This document shows, one piece after another, positions 13,413 to 19,468 of a DNA stretch of 22,111 nt; the first letter of the stretch is position 1; each line of letters opens with the position of its first letter. A program made the position numbers and the translations under genes. The stretch lies in contig CALRGL010000006.1 in the NCBI GenBank assembly GCA_943357275.1, positions 1 through 22,111 of the forward strand. Reading direction: 5' to 3'. This DNA comes from Candidatus Uhrbacteria bacterium RIFOXYB12_FULL_58_10 (GTDB lineage Bacteria; Patescibacteriota; Patescibacteriia; UBA9934; GWF2-40-263). The notes under the pieces were generated by a model. That model saw only the letters and a list, made by a program, of their open reading frames with translations. It did no database searches and was not told the origin of the DNA.

Positions 13413-13763
13413 TTACGGCGTGTCGATGATGGTGCCATATGCGTACGAGATGGACGCGATCAGCGGGAGACCATTGTGATGAATCTCCTCGCGCACGGCC
13501 CATGTGACTAGGTAGCCACCGCGTTTGAAGACGGGTTCGCTGGGGCGACCATGACGATCGAACCAGGTAATTTCTTCACGCATGAACGTCTTGGCATCTT
13601 CACTGATCAGCCAGAGGATGACCAGACCGTCTTTCTGCCTTTCCTCGGCCAGATCGACCGGATGATCTTCCATCCGAAGGCGAGTTCGCCAGAGGAACGC
13701 TTCCACACTATCATCGAACAGATTGACAGCTTCCTGAATCACATCTTTCAAGAATTGCAACAC
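13413..13763 (-). CDS. Small protein of unknown function
   Basis: A 116-residue protein I do not recognise. The N-terminal half is a charged, amphipathic helical region (FLKDVIQEAVNLFDD, then FLWRTRLRMED). The second half is more strand-like, with ITWFDRHGRPSEPVF and YLVTWAVREEIHHNG. There is no signal peptide and no clear membrane helix. Translation starts at a GTG: AAGGAG (13769-13774 on the minus strand) lies 6 bases before it and no ATG is available nearby. It has its own promoter (13812-13840) and terminator, so it is a single-gene unit. It resembles the other Shine-Dalgarno-bearing genes of the window in layout. It may be lineage-specific. Confidence 0.7.
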   Translation of the reverse strand: MLQFLKDVIQEAVNLFDDSVEAFLWRTRLRMEDHPVDLAEERQKDGLVILWLISEDAKTFMREEITWFDRHGRPSEPVFKRGGYLVTWAVREEIHHNGLPLIASISYAYGTIIDTP

Positions 13764-13811
13764 GATGGACTCCTTTATGGGGGAGGTGAGAGATGATAGG
13801 AAACGAAGAAG

Positions 13812-13840
13812 AGTTTAGCCTATTTTGAGCATTTTGTCAA
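13812..13840 (-). promoter_or_regulatory. Promoter of the 13413 gene
   Basis: On the minus strand, TTGACA (13835-13840), 17 bases, then TAAACT (13812-13817). The leader is about 40 bases long and carries the Shine-Dalgarno. Confidence 0.7.
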
Positions 13841-13869
13841 TGCTTTGGAGCTATTTTTAGCTATTTTCC

Positions 13870-13895
13870 AAATAAAAAAACAGGTTCAACCTGTT
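13870..13895 (-). terminator. Intrinsic terminator of the small membrane-protein pair
   Basis: AACAGGTT (13879-13886) and AACCTGTT (13888-13895) pair closely around a very short loop, and on the minus strand a T-run follows (13880-13871). Confidence 0.7.
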
Positions 13896-13911
13896 GGTGA
13901 GCCTGTGAGAT

Positions 13912-14079
13912 TCAGGAGTTGTGATCTGGATTGTGATTTGGAAGCACCCAGACTTCGTAGATGCTAACGGCCAGTCCGGTAGCTGCTCCGACTCCAGCAA
14001 GTCCAAACAGCTTGTTCACGAGTGTGCCTACAAGTGAGCACACAATAATAACGATTGCTCCTCGAAGCGTTGGATTCAT
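13912..14079 (-). CDS. Small membrane protein (55 residues)
   Basis: The ATG at 14079 is chosen because AAAGGA lies about 9 bases before it. A longer version from upstream would overlap the neighbouring gene without a ribosome site. The peptide begins MNPTLRG, then has a hydrophobic helix (about 8-20) and, after NKLFG, a second Gly/Ala-rich hydrophobic stretch (about 26-45), and ends in a polar NPDHNS tail. It is probably a helical hairpin in the cytoplasmic membrane. I know no family for it. It lies 13 bases downstream of the other small membrane gene in one transcription unit. Confidence 0.6.
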   Translation of the reverse strand: MNPTLRGAIVIIVCSLVGTLVNKLFGLAGVGAATGLAVSIYEVWVLPNHNPDHNS

Positions 14080-14092
14080 TGGAATTGTCCTT

Positions 14093-14293
14093 TCAACCGA
14101 ACACGCCGATGCCTTTGAGAACAGCCCCGCCAAGCCAGATCAAAAACAGTGGCCAGGTGATCAACCGTAGGACGTCGCCAAACGGACGTCGAGGATTGTC
14201 GGGGAGGGATCCGATGAGCAGAGCGATGATCGAAAGTACCATCAAAAGTGAACCGACTTGCCAGGACCAGACATTGATTTGAATATCGAGCAT
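14093..14293 (-). CDS. Small membrane protein (66 residues)
   Basis: Two hydrophobic helices (about 13-30 and 44-62) are joined by a polar loop SLPDNPRRPFGD. The start is supported by a near-perfect GGAGGT 5 bases before the ATG. It is the first gene of a two-gene unit with the 55-residue membrane protein. Its promoter overlaps, divergently, the promoter of the DUF1294 gene, so the two directions may compete. I do not recognise the family. Such small paired membrane peptides may be subunits of one complex or type I toxin-like peptides, but there is no direct evidence for either. Confidence 0.65.
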   Translation of the reverse strand: MLDIQINVWSWQVGSLLMVLSIIALLIGSLPDNPRRPFGDVLRLITWPLFLIWLGGAVLKGIGVFG

Positions 14294-14311
14294 GAGTTAC
14301 CTCCGATTCAG

Positions 14312-14340
14312 AGACTAGGGAAGAATGAGTCGATTGTCAA
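14312..14340 (-). promoter_or_regulatory. Promoter of the two small membrane genes
   Basis: On the minus strand, TTGACA (14335-14340), 17 bases, then TAGTCT (14312-14317). Confidence 0.65.
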
Positions 14341-14357
14341 CCCTGGGTACGTCTTTG

Positions 14358-14366
14358 TGATAGAAT
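14358..14366 (+). promoter_or_regulatory. Extended -10 promoter of the DUF1294 gene, leaderless
   Basis: TGATAGAAT, an extended -10, ends 8 bases before the ATG at 14375, so the mRNA would begin at about the start codon. No -35 box is evident. It lies back to back with the minus-strand promoter at 14312-14340. Confidence 0.6.
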
Positions 14367-14374
14367 CACTGGGT

Positions 14375-14791
14375 ATGTTATTACGACCTGTTGATCAAAA
14401 AGCTTTAGTTCTTTGGGTGATTCTTTTCGCTTTCTTTTTTACTGGTTTGTTCTATTTTATTCCTGAATGGTTGATTTGGGTCGATCTTTTTATTTCCATT
14501 TCCATTTCAACGTATCTCGTCATGCTCATCGATAAACTTCAAGCCACGCACGGTGATAGACGCATCTCCGAGCGCTCACTTTTTCTCATGACCTTTTTTG
14601 GCGGATCTCTTGGAATGGTCCTTGCGATGTATACACTTCGACACAAGAGTAGAAAGTTATCGTTTCAACTTGTTGTATGGTTGTTAGTTTTGATTCAAAT
14701 AGGAATTGTTTGGTATCTTATAGCTCCTGCTCCGTTTGGACTAAACTCTCTTCCTATCCGAGCCAATGGAATCCCGATTTATACCTACTAA
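14375..14791 (+). CDS. DUF1294 family membrane protein
   Basis: A 138-residue membrane protein. The start at 14375 follows a leaderless promoter; the frame is open further upstream but that would need a start inside the divergent gene. There are about four hydrophobic segments (roughly 10-29, 33-52, 70-86 and 97-116). The DUF1294 signature is clear: DKLQATHGDRRISERSLF (53-70), then GGSLGMVLAMYTLRHKSRK (76-94). The Arg-rich ISE motif and the RHK motif lie on cytoplasmic loops. The function of DUF1294 is unknown. The HExxH gene starts 9 bases after its stop, so they are probably co-transcribed. Confidence 0.8.
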   Translation: MLLRPVDQKALVLWVILFAFFFTGLFYFIPEWLIWVDLFISISISTYLVMLIDKLQATHGDRRISERSLFLMTFFGGSLGMVLAMYTLRHKSRKLSFQLVVWLLVLIQIGIVWYLIAPAPFGLNSLPIRANGIPIYTY

Positions 14792-14800
14792 TTTTATCGT

Positions 14801-15655
14801 ATGTCAGAAAGACGTTCACCTGAACTCATGGAAATGCAGCGCATTGAGGCGGAGCGATCGGAAATGAAACGAACAACCGAACGTCTTCTTCGAGAGGCAT
14901 TTACCGGAATTTTGTCTGAAGAAGAATTGGAACATCGTTTAAAAGCAGTTGCTGATACGGTTTTCGTGAATGAACAAGATTTCGATCGACTGCTAGAGGA
15001 ACATCCAGATGAGGCAGATGCTGCTGGTGTGATGCGAGTCGAGGTAAAAGATGGAAAGATTCGTCGTTATGCTGTTGTAAAACAAGCAACACGTGCCGAG
15101 CAACTACATTCTCTTGCTCATGAAACAACACATTTGATGGCTCCAGACAGCTATTTTGTTACAAAAATTTGGCAAGATGATGACGCCGATAAAACATATA
15201 GTGTTTATATTGGTCCCCTAAGACATGAACGGTTTGTTGAAAATGGAAAGGTTGATCCATTGTCGATGGAGTTAGCTGATAGGAAACCTCGACAGCGCAT
15301 TTTATTTTGGGAAGCTGTGACAGATTGGCATGCGGATGAACTTTTAAGAAACGAGTTAACAGATGAGGAAAAAGAAGAGATTGAAACAACCGGTTATCTT
15401 GAACGTCAGTATATTTCTTATTTGATTGATCAATCACCCGACAGAGAAGAACTGATTAAAGCAATTCGAACGACTTATGCAGAAGGGAATGAAGATCCAT
15501 TTCGATGGGCTTTGCATAAAATAACAGATCGAAAAGATGATCAGATGTACGAAGCGTTGCTTGATGTGTTAAAGATTCCTCTTGAACAATGGGAGGAACG
15601 AGTTGATTTGTGGATGGGAGTTGTTCAGAAGTATTTTTCAACGAAATCTAAATAA
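14801..15655 (+). CDS. Predicted zinc-dependent HExxH protein, ImmA/IrrE-like
   Basis: A 284-residue protein without signal peptide or membrane helix. It carries AHETTHLM (106-113), a HExxH site (H107, E108, H111), and downstream WEAVTDWHADELL (170-182), where E171 could be the third zinc ligand. This order, HExxH then E-x-x-(T/A), is the gluzincin layout, and the second motif resembles the ImmA/IrrE (M78) proteases. The N-terminal 60 residues are a charged helix. The family cannot be assigned with certainty. It could be a regulatory protease or an anti-toxin-like or toxin-like protein; no partner is obvious. It sits between DUF1294 and the interrupted PPC gene, with close spacing that suggests one transcription unit. 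Confidence 0.65.
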   Translation: MSERRSPELMEMQRIEAERSEMKRTTERLLREAFTGILSEEELEHRLKAVADTVFVNEQDFDRLLEEHPDEADAAGVMRVEVKDGKIRRYAVVKQATRAEQLHSLAHETTHLMAPDSYFVTKIWQDDDADKTYSVYIGPLRHERFVENGKVDPLSMELADRKPRQRILFWEAVTDWHADELLRNELTDEEKEEIETTGYLERQYISYLIDQSPDREELIKAIRTTYAEGNEDPFRWALHKITDRKDDQMYEALLDVLKIPLEQWEERVDLWMGVVQKYFSTKSK

Positions 15656-15658
15656 GTT

Positions 15659-16054
15659 ATGTATCAACTCACCAAGCGTCTTCTTCCAGGACAAGACCTT
15701 CGATTAGAAATCGAACGATTGGTTCAAGATCACCACGTTAAAGCCGGGGTGATTTAGTCCTTGGTTGGGTGTGTTACAAAATTAACATTGCGTGTCGCAG
15801 ATGGAAAAACAGTAAAGACTTGGGATGAACCCTTTGAACTTGTTTCTGCAACAGGAACGCTTTCACAAACTGGTTGTCACGTTCACATTTCGGCTTCAAA
15901 CCAAGAGGGAATCACGTATGGTGGGCATTTGAAAGAAGGATGTCTCGTCGGGACGACAGTCGAGTTGGTTATTGCTGTGTTTGAGGATATCGAGTATTAT
16001 CGCGAGCCTGATGAACAAACAGGTTACGAGGAACTTGTTGTTCGCAAATTATGA
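15659..16054 (+). pseudogene. PPC/DUF296 domain gene interrupted by an in-frame TAG
   Basis: The frame starting at ATG 15659 encodes MYQLTKRLLPGQDL, then an AGVI segment, and is stopped by TAG at 15755-15757 (codon 33). The same frame then continues without a break to 16054 with SLVGCVTKLTLR, FELVSATGTLSQTGCHVHIS and YGGHLKEGCLVGTTVELVIAVFED. Both parts together are one PPC (plant and prokaryote conserved, DUF296) domain of 131 codons, with the motif G-x-H-x-H that marks the family's metal-binding site. The stop lies where the family has an ordinary residue, so it is probably a nonsense mutation (for example from TTG, TCG or CAG), a sequencing error, or a case of readthrough. No ATG exists after the stop; a TTG at 15761 would be the nearest restart and lacks a Shine-Dalgarno. 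Its final TGA overlaps the U32 ATG. Confidence 0.7.
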
Positions 16055-17286
16055 AAAAGATTGAACTTCTCGCACCCGCCGGTTCCTATGAAGCCCTTCA
16101 CGCCGCCATTAAGGCAGGATGTGATGCGATTTATTTTGGCGTGGTTGGGTTTAATATGCGAGCAAACGCTTCGGCTGCGTTTACGATCGAAGATTTGAAA
16201 GAGATCGCGCGCATTTGTCATGAGGCGGATGTTCGATGCTATCTTGCGCTTAACACGCTTGTTTACGATCAATCAATCGATGACATGAAAGCGGTGATTG
16301 ACGCAGTGAAAGCATCAACGGTCGATGCGGTGATCATGTTTGATCCGTCTGTGATTCAATACGCAAAAGAACAAGGCGTAGAAGTTCACATCTCAACGCA
16401 ACATTCCATTTCCAATATCGACGCGGTGAAATTCTTTGCTCAGTGGTCGGATCGCGTTGTCCTTGCTCGCGAGCTTACCCTCGAACAAATCAAACACATT
16501 ACAGAACAAATAAAAGAACAAAACATTTGTGGTCCGCAAGGTCGTCTTGTGGAGGTAGAAGTGTTTATTCATGGAGCCATGTGTGTGGCGGTGAGTGGTC
16601 GTTGTGGAATGAGTTTATATATGTATAACACCTCAGCAAACTGCGGAGAGTGTTCACAACCGTGTCGACGTACGTTTACAGTGACCGATCAAGCGACCGG
16701 CAAACAACTTGATGTCGATAATGAATACGTGATGAGTACGGAAGACTTGTGTACGATTGGCATGCTCGATGAAATTGTAGACTCTGGTGTTGTCTCGCTC
16801 AAAATCGAAGGGCGAGGACGTGCACCAGAATATGTGGATGAAGTTGTACGATGTTATCGAGAAGCACTTGATTCGATTGAAGGTAAAACCTATATAAAAG
16901 AAAAGATCGCTGAGTGGAACAAACGACTTGGAACCGTGTTTAATCGCGGAATGAGCGAAGGGTTTTATCGTGGTAAAGCCTTTAAGTATTGGAGCGGGGA
17001 GTATGGATCAAAAGCTACACAGACACGCCAGTTCGTGGGAATCGTGAAGCACTTTTATCCAAAGGTTTCTGTAGCAGAGATCGAACTGCAAGCCATGGAA
17101 CTTCATGGGGGAGACTCCTGTATAATCTTGAGTAAAACCGAAGGGGTGGTTCGATTCACGGTTGAGAATATGATGAAGGATGAACAACCTGTCAAAGAAG
17201 CTTTTCAAAAAGATTGGATCACAGTGAAAGTACCAGAACCGGTAAAGCATGGAGATCAGTTGTTCAAAATTATTCCAGTGAAGTAA
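16051..17286 (+). CDS. U32-family protein (TrhP/RlhA-like)
   Basis: A 411-residue member of the peptidase U32 family: ELLAPAGSYEAL (5-16), GCDAIYFG (23-30), then FIHGAMCVAVSGRCGMS (172-188) and the ANCGECSQPCRR block (196-207). C178, C185, C201 and C205 are candidate ligands of an iron-sulfur cluster. NEYVMSTEDL and SLKIEGRGRAPEYV are further hallmarks. In E. coli, family members TrhP and RlhA take part in hydroxylation of tRNA U34 or 23S rRNA, so a role in RNA modification is more likely than proteolysis. The size fits TrhP, but assignment to one substrate is inference. The start codon overlaps the TGA of the upstream gene (ATGA), suggesting coupled translation. A terminator follows. Confidence 0.85.
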   Translation: MKKIELLAPAGSYEALHAAIKAGCDAIYFGVVGFNMRANASAAFTIEDLKEIARICHEADVRCYLALNTLVYDQSIDDMKAVIDAVKASTVDAVIMFDPSVIQYAKEQGVEVHISTQHSISNIDAVKFFAQWSDRVVLARELTLEQIKHITEQIKEQNICGPQGRLVEVEVFIHGAMCVAVSGRCGMSLYMYNTSANCGECSQPCRRTFTVTDQATGKQLDVDNEYVMSTEDLCTIGMLDEIVDSGVVSLKIEGRGRAPEYVDEVVRCYREALDSIEGKTYIKEKIAEWNKRLGTVFNRGMSEGFYRGKAFKYWSGEYGSKATQTRQFVGIVKHFYPKVSVAEIELQAMELHGGDSCIILSKTEGVVRFTVENMMKDEQPVKEAFQKDWITVKVPEPVKHGDQLFKIIPVK

Positions 17287-17289
17287 AAG

Positions 17290-17317
17290 AAAACAGCGAA
17301 TCAAATCGCTGTTTTTT
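17290..17317 (+). terminator. Intrinsic terminator of the U32 gene
   Basis: AAAACAGCGA (17290-17299) pairs with TCGCTGTTTT (17306-17315) across a 6-base loop, ending in six T residues. It starts 4 bases after the stop codon. Confidence 0.88.
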
Positions 17318-17320
17318 AAA

Positions 17321-17341
17321 CAAAAAAGACCCGTGTGGGTC
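17321..17341 (-). terminator. Intrinsic terminator of the nuclease-like gene
   Basis: On the minus strand GACCC (17337-17341) / GGGTC (17328-17332), loop ACAC, then six T residues. The stop codon of the gene (17340-17342) overlaps the hairpin arm. Confidence 0.75.
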
Positions 17342-17702
17342 AGTAGGGGCGGAATTGTTTGCGGAGCTTTTCGATGGCGGAGAAGATTTTCGTTCGAATG
17401 AAGAAGTTGTTGTCTGCGTCGCGGATGACGACCAGAGCGATGGTTTTTGCGCGTGCGCCGTATTTCTTTATGAAGTTTTTCGCTCCTGTTTTTGAGCTCT
17501 TGATCTGGAGAAAGATAGGGCCCAGGTCCTTGGTTTCGACGATGAAGTCGATCCCACGATGATCTTCGTCTATTGTACTTTTTCGAATAGAGTGAAACCA
17601 GTTTGGCACGTCGACAGATTCTTTGAAACTATCTTCAACACGTCGTTCGTGTTCGTGTCCTCGGTCAAGCATGAACTGATCGAGTGATCCTTGAACAGAC
17701 AT
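17340..17702 (-). CDS. PD-(D/E)XK nuclease-like protein
   Basis: A 120-residue protein. The start at 17702 is fixed by GGAGGT 6 bases before the ATG; the longer frame from 17774 would begin inside the Nramp gene. E23, then GIDFIV with D52, then FLQIKSSKTG with Q66 and K68 give the E ... D ... (E/Q)xK order of restriction-endonuclease-like folds. A strand and helix follow (KTIALVVIRDADNNFF, then SAIEKLRKQF). Such proteins cut DNA or RNA, or have lost activity and only bind it. No methylase or partner is nearby, so a restriction-modification role is not supported; repair or RNA processing is open. It has its own promoter and terminator. Confidence 0.65.
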   Translation of the reverse strand: MSVQGSLDQFMLDRGHEHERRVEDSFKESVDVPNWFHSIRKSTIDEDHRGIDFIVETKDLGPIFLQIKSSKTGAKNFIKKYGARAKTIALVVIRDADNNFFIRTKIFSAIEKLRKQFRPY

Positions 17703-17721
17703 TGGATAACCTCCAAGTCGG

Positions 17722-17750
17722 AACCTATCGCAGATCACGGACCCTGTCAA
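17722..17750 (-). promoter_or_regulatory. Promoter of the nuclease-like gene
   Basis: On the minus strand, TTGACA (17745-17750) begins one base after the Nramp stop codon, followed by 17 bases and TAGGTT (17722-17727). No terminator separates the two genes. Confidence 0.65.
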
Positions 17751-17751
17751 T

Positions 17752-19002
17752 TTAGAAAAACAATACCATAGCACCAGCCACGGTCATAATAAGCGTAATA
17801 ACGACTCCAAGGACATTCGACAGTGTTCCATTTACATACTTCCCCATGATTGTTTTATTGTTTGAAATCAGAAGAATCATGACAAGCAAGACTGGAGCAG
17901 CGAGTCCATTAAAGATGGCTGTGTAGTACAACATCTTGAACGGGGGAATGTGTAAGAAGTTCACAACAAGTCCAACAAGGGTTGCTACGGCGATCACGCC
18001 ATAGAATCCATGTGCATCTTTGAGTTTGCGATAGAGTCCGCTCTTCCACCCAACTGCTTCTGCAACCGCATACGATGCAGAGCCTGCGAGAATCGGTACG
18101 GCGAGAAGTCCTACGCCTAAAATGCCAATGGTGAAAAGAAGATAGGTGAAGTCTCCAGCAAGTGGTCGCAATGCTTCTGCAGCTTGTGTGGCTGTGTCGA
18201 TGGACGTGATGCCTTGCGAGCGAAGCGTTGAAGCGGCGGTCATGATGATGAAAAACATCACGAGGTTTGAAAAGAACATCCCGATGATCGTGTCGATTCG
18301 CATTCCTTTGAGATCAGCTTCTTCAACGTTTGGTGTTCCTTCGCCTGCACCAGTGATTTTGTGCTGGGCAATTTCTTCTTCCACTTCTTCATCCGCTTGC
18401 CAAAAGAAGAGGTAAGGAGAAATGGTTGTTCCCAAGATGGCGACAATGTTCAAAAGATACTCCTTGTTTAAGGAGAACGAGGGGACAAACGTTGAATAGG
18501 CGATCAGACCCCAATCTTGTTTTACGAGAAAGGCTACAAAAATATAGGCAAACAAGGAAAACGTAAGATATTTTAAAAACTTTGCATACTGACGATAGGA
18601 AACAAAGATTTCCAAAAAGAGCGTGAGGACAGTTAGCATGATGAGCCAAAAAAAGAAGGGGAGACCAAAGAGCATTTGTGTGGCAGAGGCCATCGCTCCA
18701 AGATCTGCACCGATGTTAATGACGTTTGCTGCAACAAGAAGACTCACCGCAAGACCAAGGACAGGACGAGAATAATGTTTGCGGAGAATGCCTGAGAGTC
18801 CGTTTCCTGTGACCATGCCAATGCGACCGCACATTTCTTGGACAGCAGCCATGAAGGGAAACGAAAAAAGAGCCGTCCATAATTGTCCGTATCCAAACTT
18901 CACACCGGTTTGAGAGTAGGTCGCAATTCCAGAAGGGTCATCGTCCGCTGCGCCAGTAATAAATCCAGGACCAAGTCGTTTCAAAAGATCATTGATAATC
19001 AT
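17752..19002 (-). CDS. Nramp (SLC11)-family metal-ion transporter
   Basis: A membrane transporter of about 416 residues with roughly 11 hydrophobic segments. The TM1 motif is GAADDDPSGIATYSQTG (17-33), and the TM6 region reads GTTISPYLFFWQ (191-202). In classical Mn/Fe Nramp proteins these are DPGN and MPH; here Asp-Pro is kept but Asn and the metal-binding Met are absent, as in the divergent Nramp-related branch, some members of which carry Mg(2+). The metal is therefore uncertain. The start is placed at ATG 19002 because family members begin close to LLKRLGPGF and because TATACT (19018-19023) lies 15 bases upstream. An ATG at 19047 would add 15 residues of no family likeness. No Shine-Dalgarno is visible at either. 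It runs into the nuclease-like gene without a terminator. Confidence 0.85.
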   Translation of the reverse strand: MIINDLLKRLGPGFITGAADDDPSGIATYSQTGVKFGYGQLWTALFSFPFMAAVQEMCGRIGMVTGNGLSGILRKHYSRPVLGLAVSLLVAANVINIGADLGAMASATQMLFGLPFFFWLIMLTVLTLFLEIFVSYRQYAKFLKYLTFSLFAYIFVAFLVKQDWGLIAYSTFVPSFSLNKEYLLNIVAILGTTISPYLFFWQADEEVEEEIAQHKITGAGEGTPNVEEADLKGMRIDTIIGMFFSNLVMFFIIMTAASTLRSQGITSIDTATQAAEALRPLAGDFTYLLFTIGILGVGLLAVPILAGSASYAVAEAVGWKSGLYRKLKDAHGFYGVIAVATLVGLVVNFLHIPPFKMLYYTAIFNGLAAPVLLVMILLISNNKTIMGKYVNGTLSNVLGVVITLIMTVAGAMVLFF

Positions 19003-19017
19003 ACAGAGATTGATTTC

Positions 19018-19023
19018 AGTATA
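19018..19023 (-). promoter_or_regulatory. Possible -10 box of the Nramp gene
   Basis: TATACT on the minus strand, 15 bases before ATG 19002, would give a leader of about 9 bases. The -35 region is weak (TGTTCA at 19041-19046). Confidence 0.35.
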
Positions 19024-19066
19024 ACGACTTTTGATCAAGGTGAACATACGAAAAATGTTTCACGTG

Positions 19067-19075
19067 TGATAAACT
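19067..19075 (+). promoter_or_regulatory. Extended -10 of the 19092 gene
   Basis: TGATAAACT, a TGn-type extended -10, leaves 16 bases to the ATG. It overlaps a site that resembles part of parS (see findings). Confidence 0.4.
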
Positions 19076-19091
19076 GAACGTATCAAAGACC

Positions 19092-19397
19092 ATGACGATT
19101 ATGTATACAAAGATTTTTCGCTATCATATCGATGAACAACATTATTCGCTTTGGTTTCATCTCTCTCGTGCTTCCAATGAGATTTATGGGAGCTATCCTG
19201 ATGTCTCCTTTAAGCAGTCTCCAAAACGAAAGGTGGGAGGAGGAATGGCTATTGAAGAAGTGATCGTCTATCCATCTAGATCTTACTGTGAACAGATGCA
19301 CGATACGCTCAGAATAGACCCAGAAATTTGTGAAATGAGTCAATTATTTTTGAAAATTGTTCGAGGGGAGATTGAAGAGGAAGAAATCGGCGAGTAA
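19092..19397 (+). CDS. Small protein of unknown function
   Basis: A 101-residue protein I do not recognise. It begins MTIMYTKIFRYH, and a second ATG at 19101 is possible. It contains SLWFHLSRASNEIYGSYPD, a basic SFKQSPKRKVGGG turn, EEVIVYPSRSYCEQMHDTL, and an acidic tail EIEEEEIGE. No membrane helix or signal is seen. The alternation of strands and helices in the first 90 residues looks like a small globular domain. It has an extended -10 upstream and lies divergent to the Nramp gene. The secD promoter begins 9 bases after its stop, with no terminator, so some transcripts may continue into secD. Confidence 0.6.
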   Translation: MTIMYTKIFRYHIDEQHYSLWFHLSRASNEIYGSYPDVSFKQSPKRKVGGGMAIEEVIVYPSRSYCEQMHDTLRIDPEICEMSQLFLKIVRGEIEEEEIGE

Positions 19398-19406
19398 GCT
19401 ATCCAC

Positions 19407-19435
19407 TTGCGGTATTTGTGGAAAATGCATACACT
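19407..19435 (+). promoter_or_regulatory. secD promoter
   Basis: TTGCGG (19407-19412), 17 bases, then TACACT (19430-19435). Transcription would start near 19442, about 27 bases before the ATG at 19469. Confidence 0.5.
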
Positions 19436-19468
19436 AACGCCGATTTTTTGATTATTCTTTTGAATCTT

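Noticed and set aside
15755..15757. General reassignment of TAG to a sense codon
   Set aside because: TAG ends the PgeF-like gene and secD at the expected lengths, so the TAG in the PPC gene is a local event.
19418..19468. GTG start for secD 17 codons upstream
   Set aside because: The predicted promoter's transcription start falls after this GTG, the extra residues put a hydrophobic stretch before the basic N-terminus, and ATG 19469 gives the usual SecD beginning.
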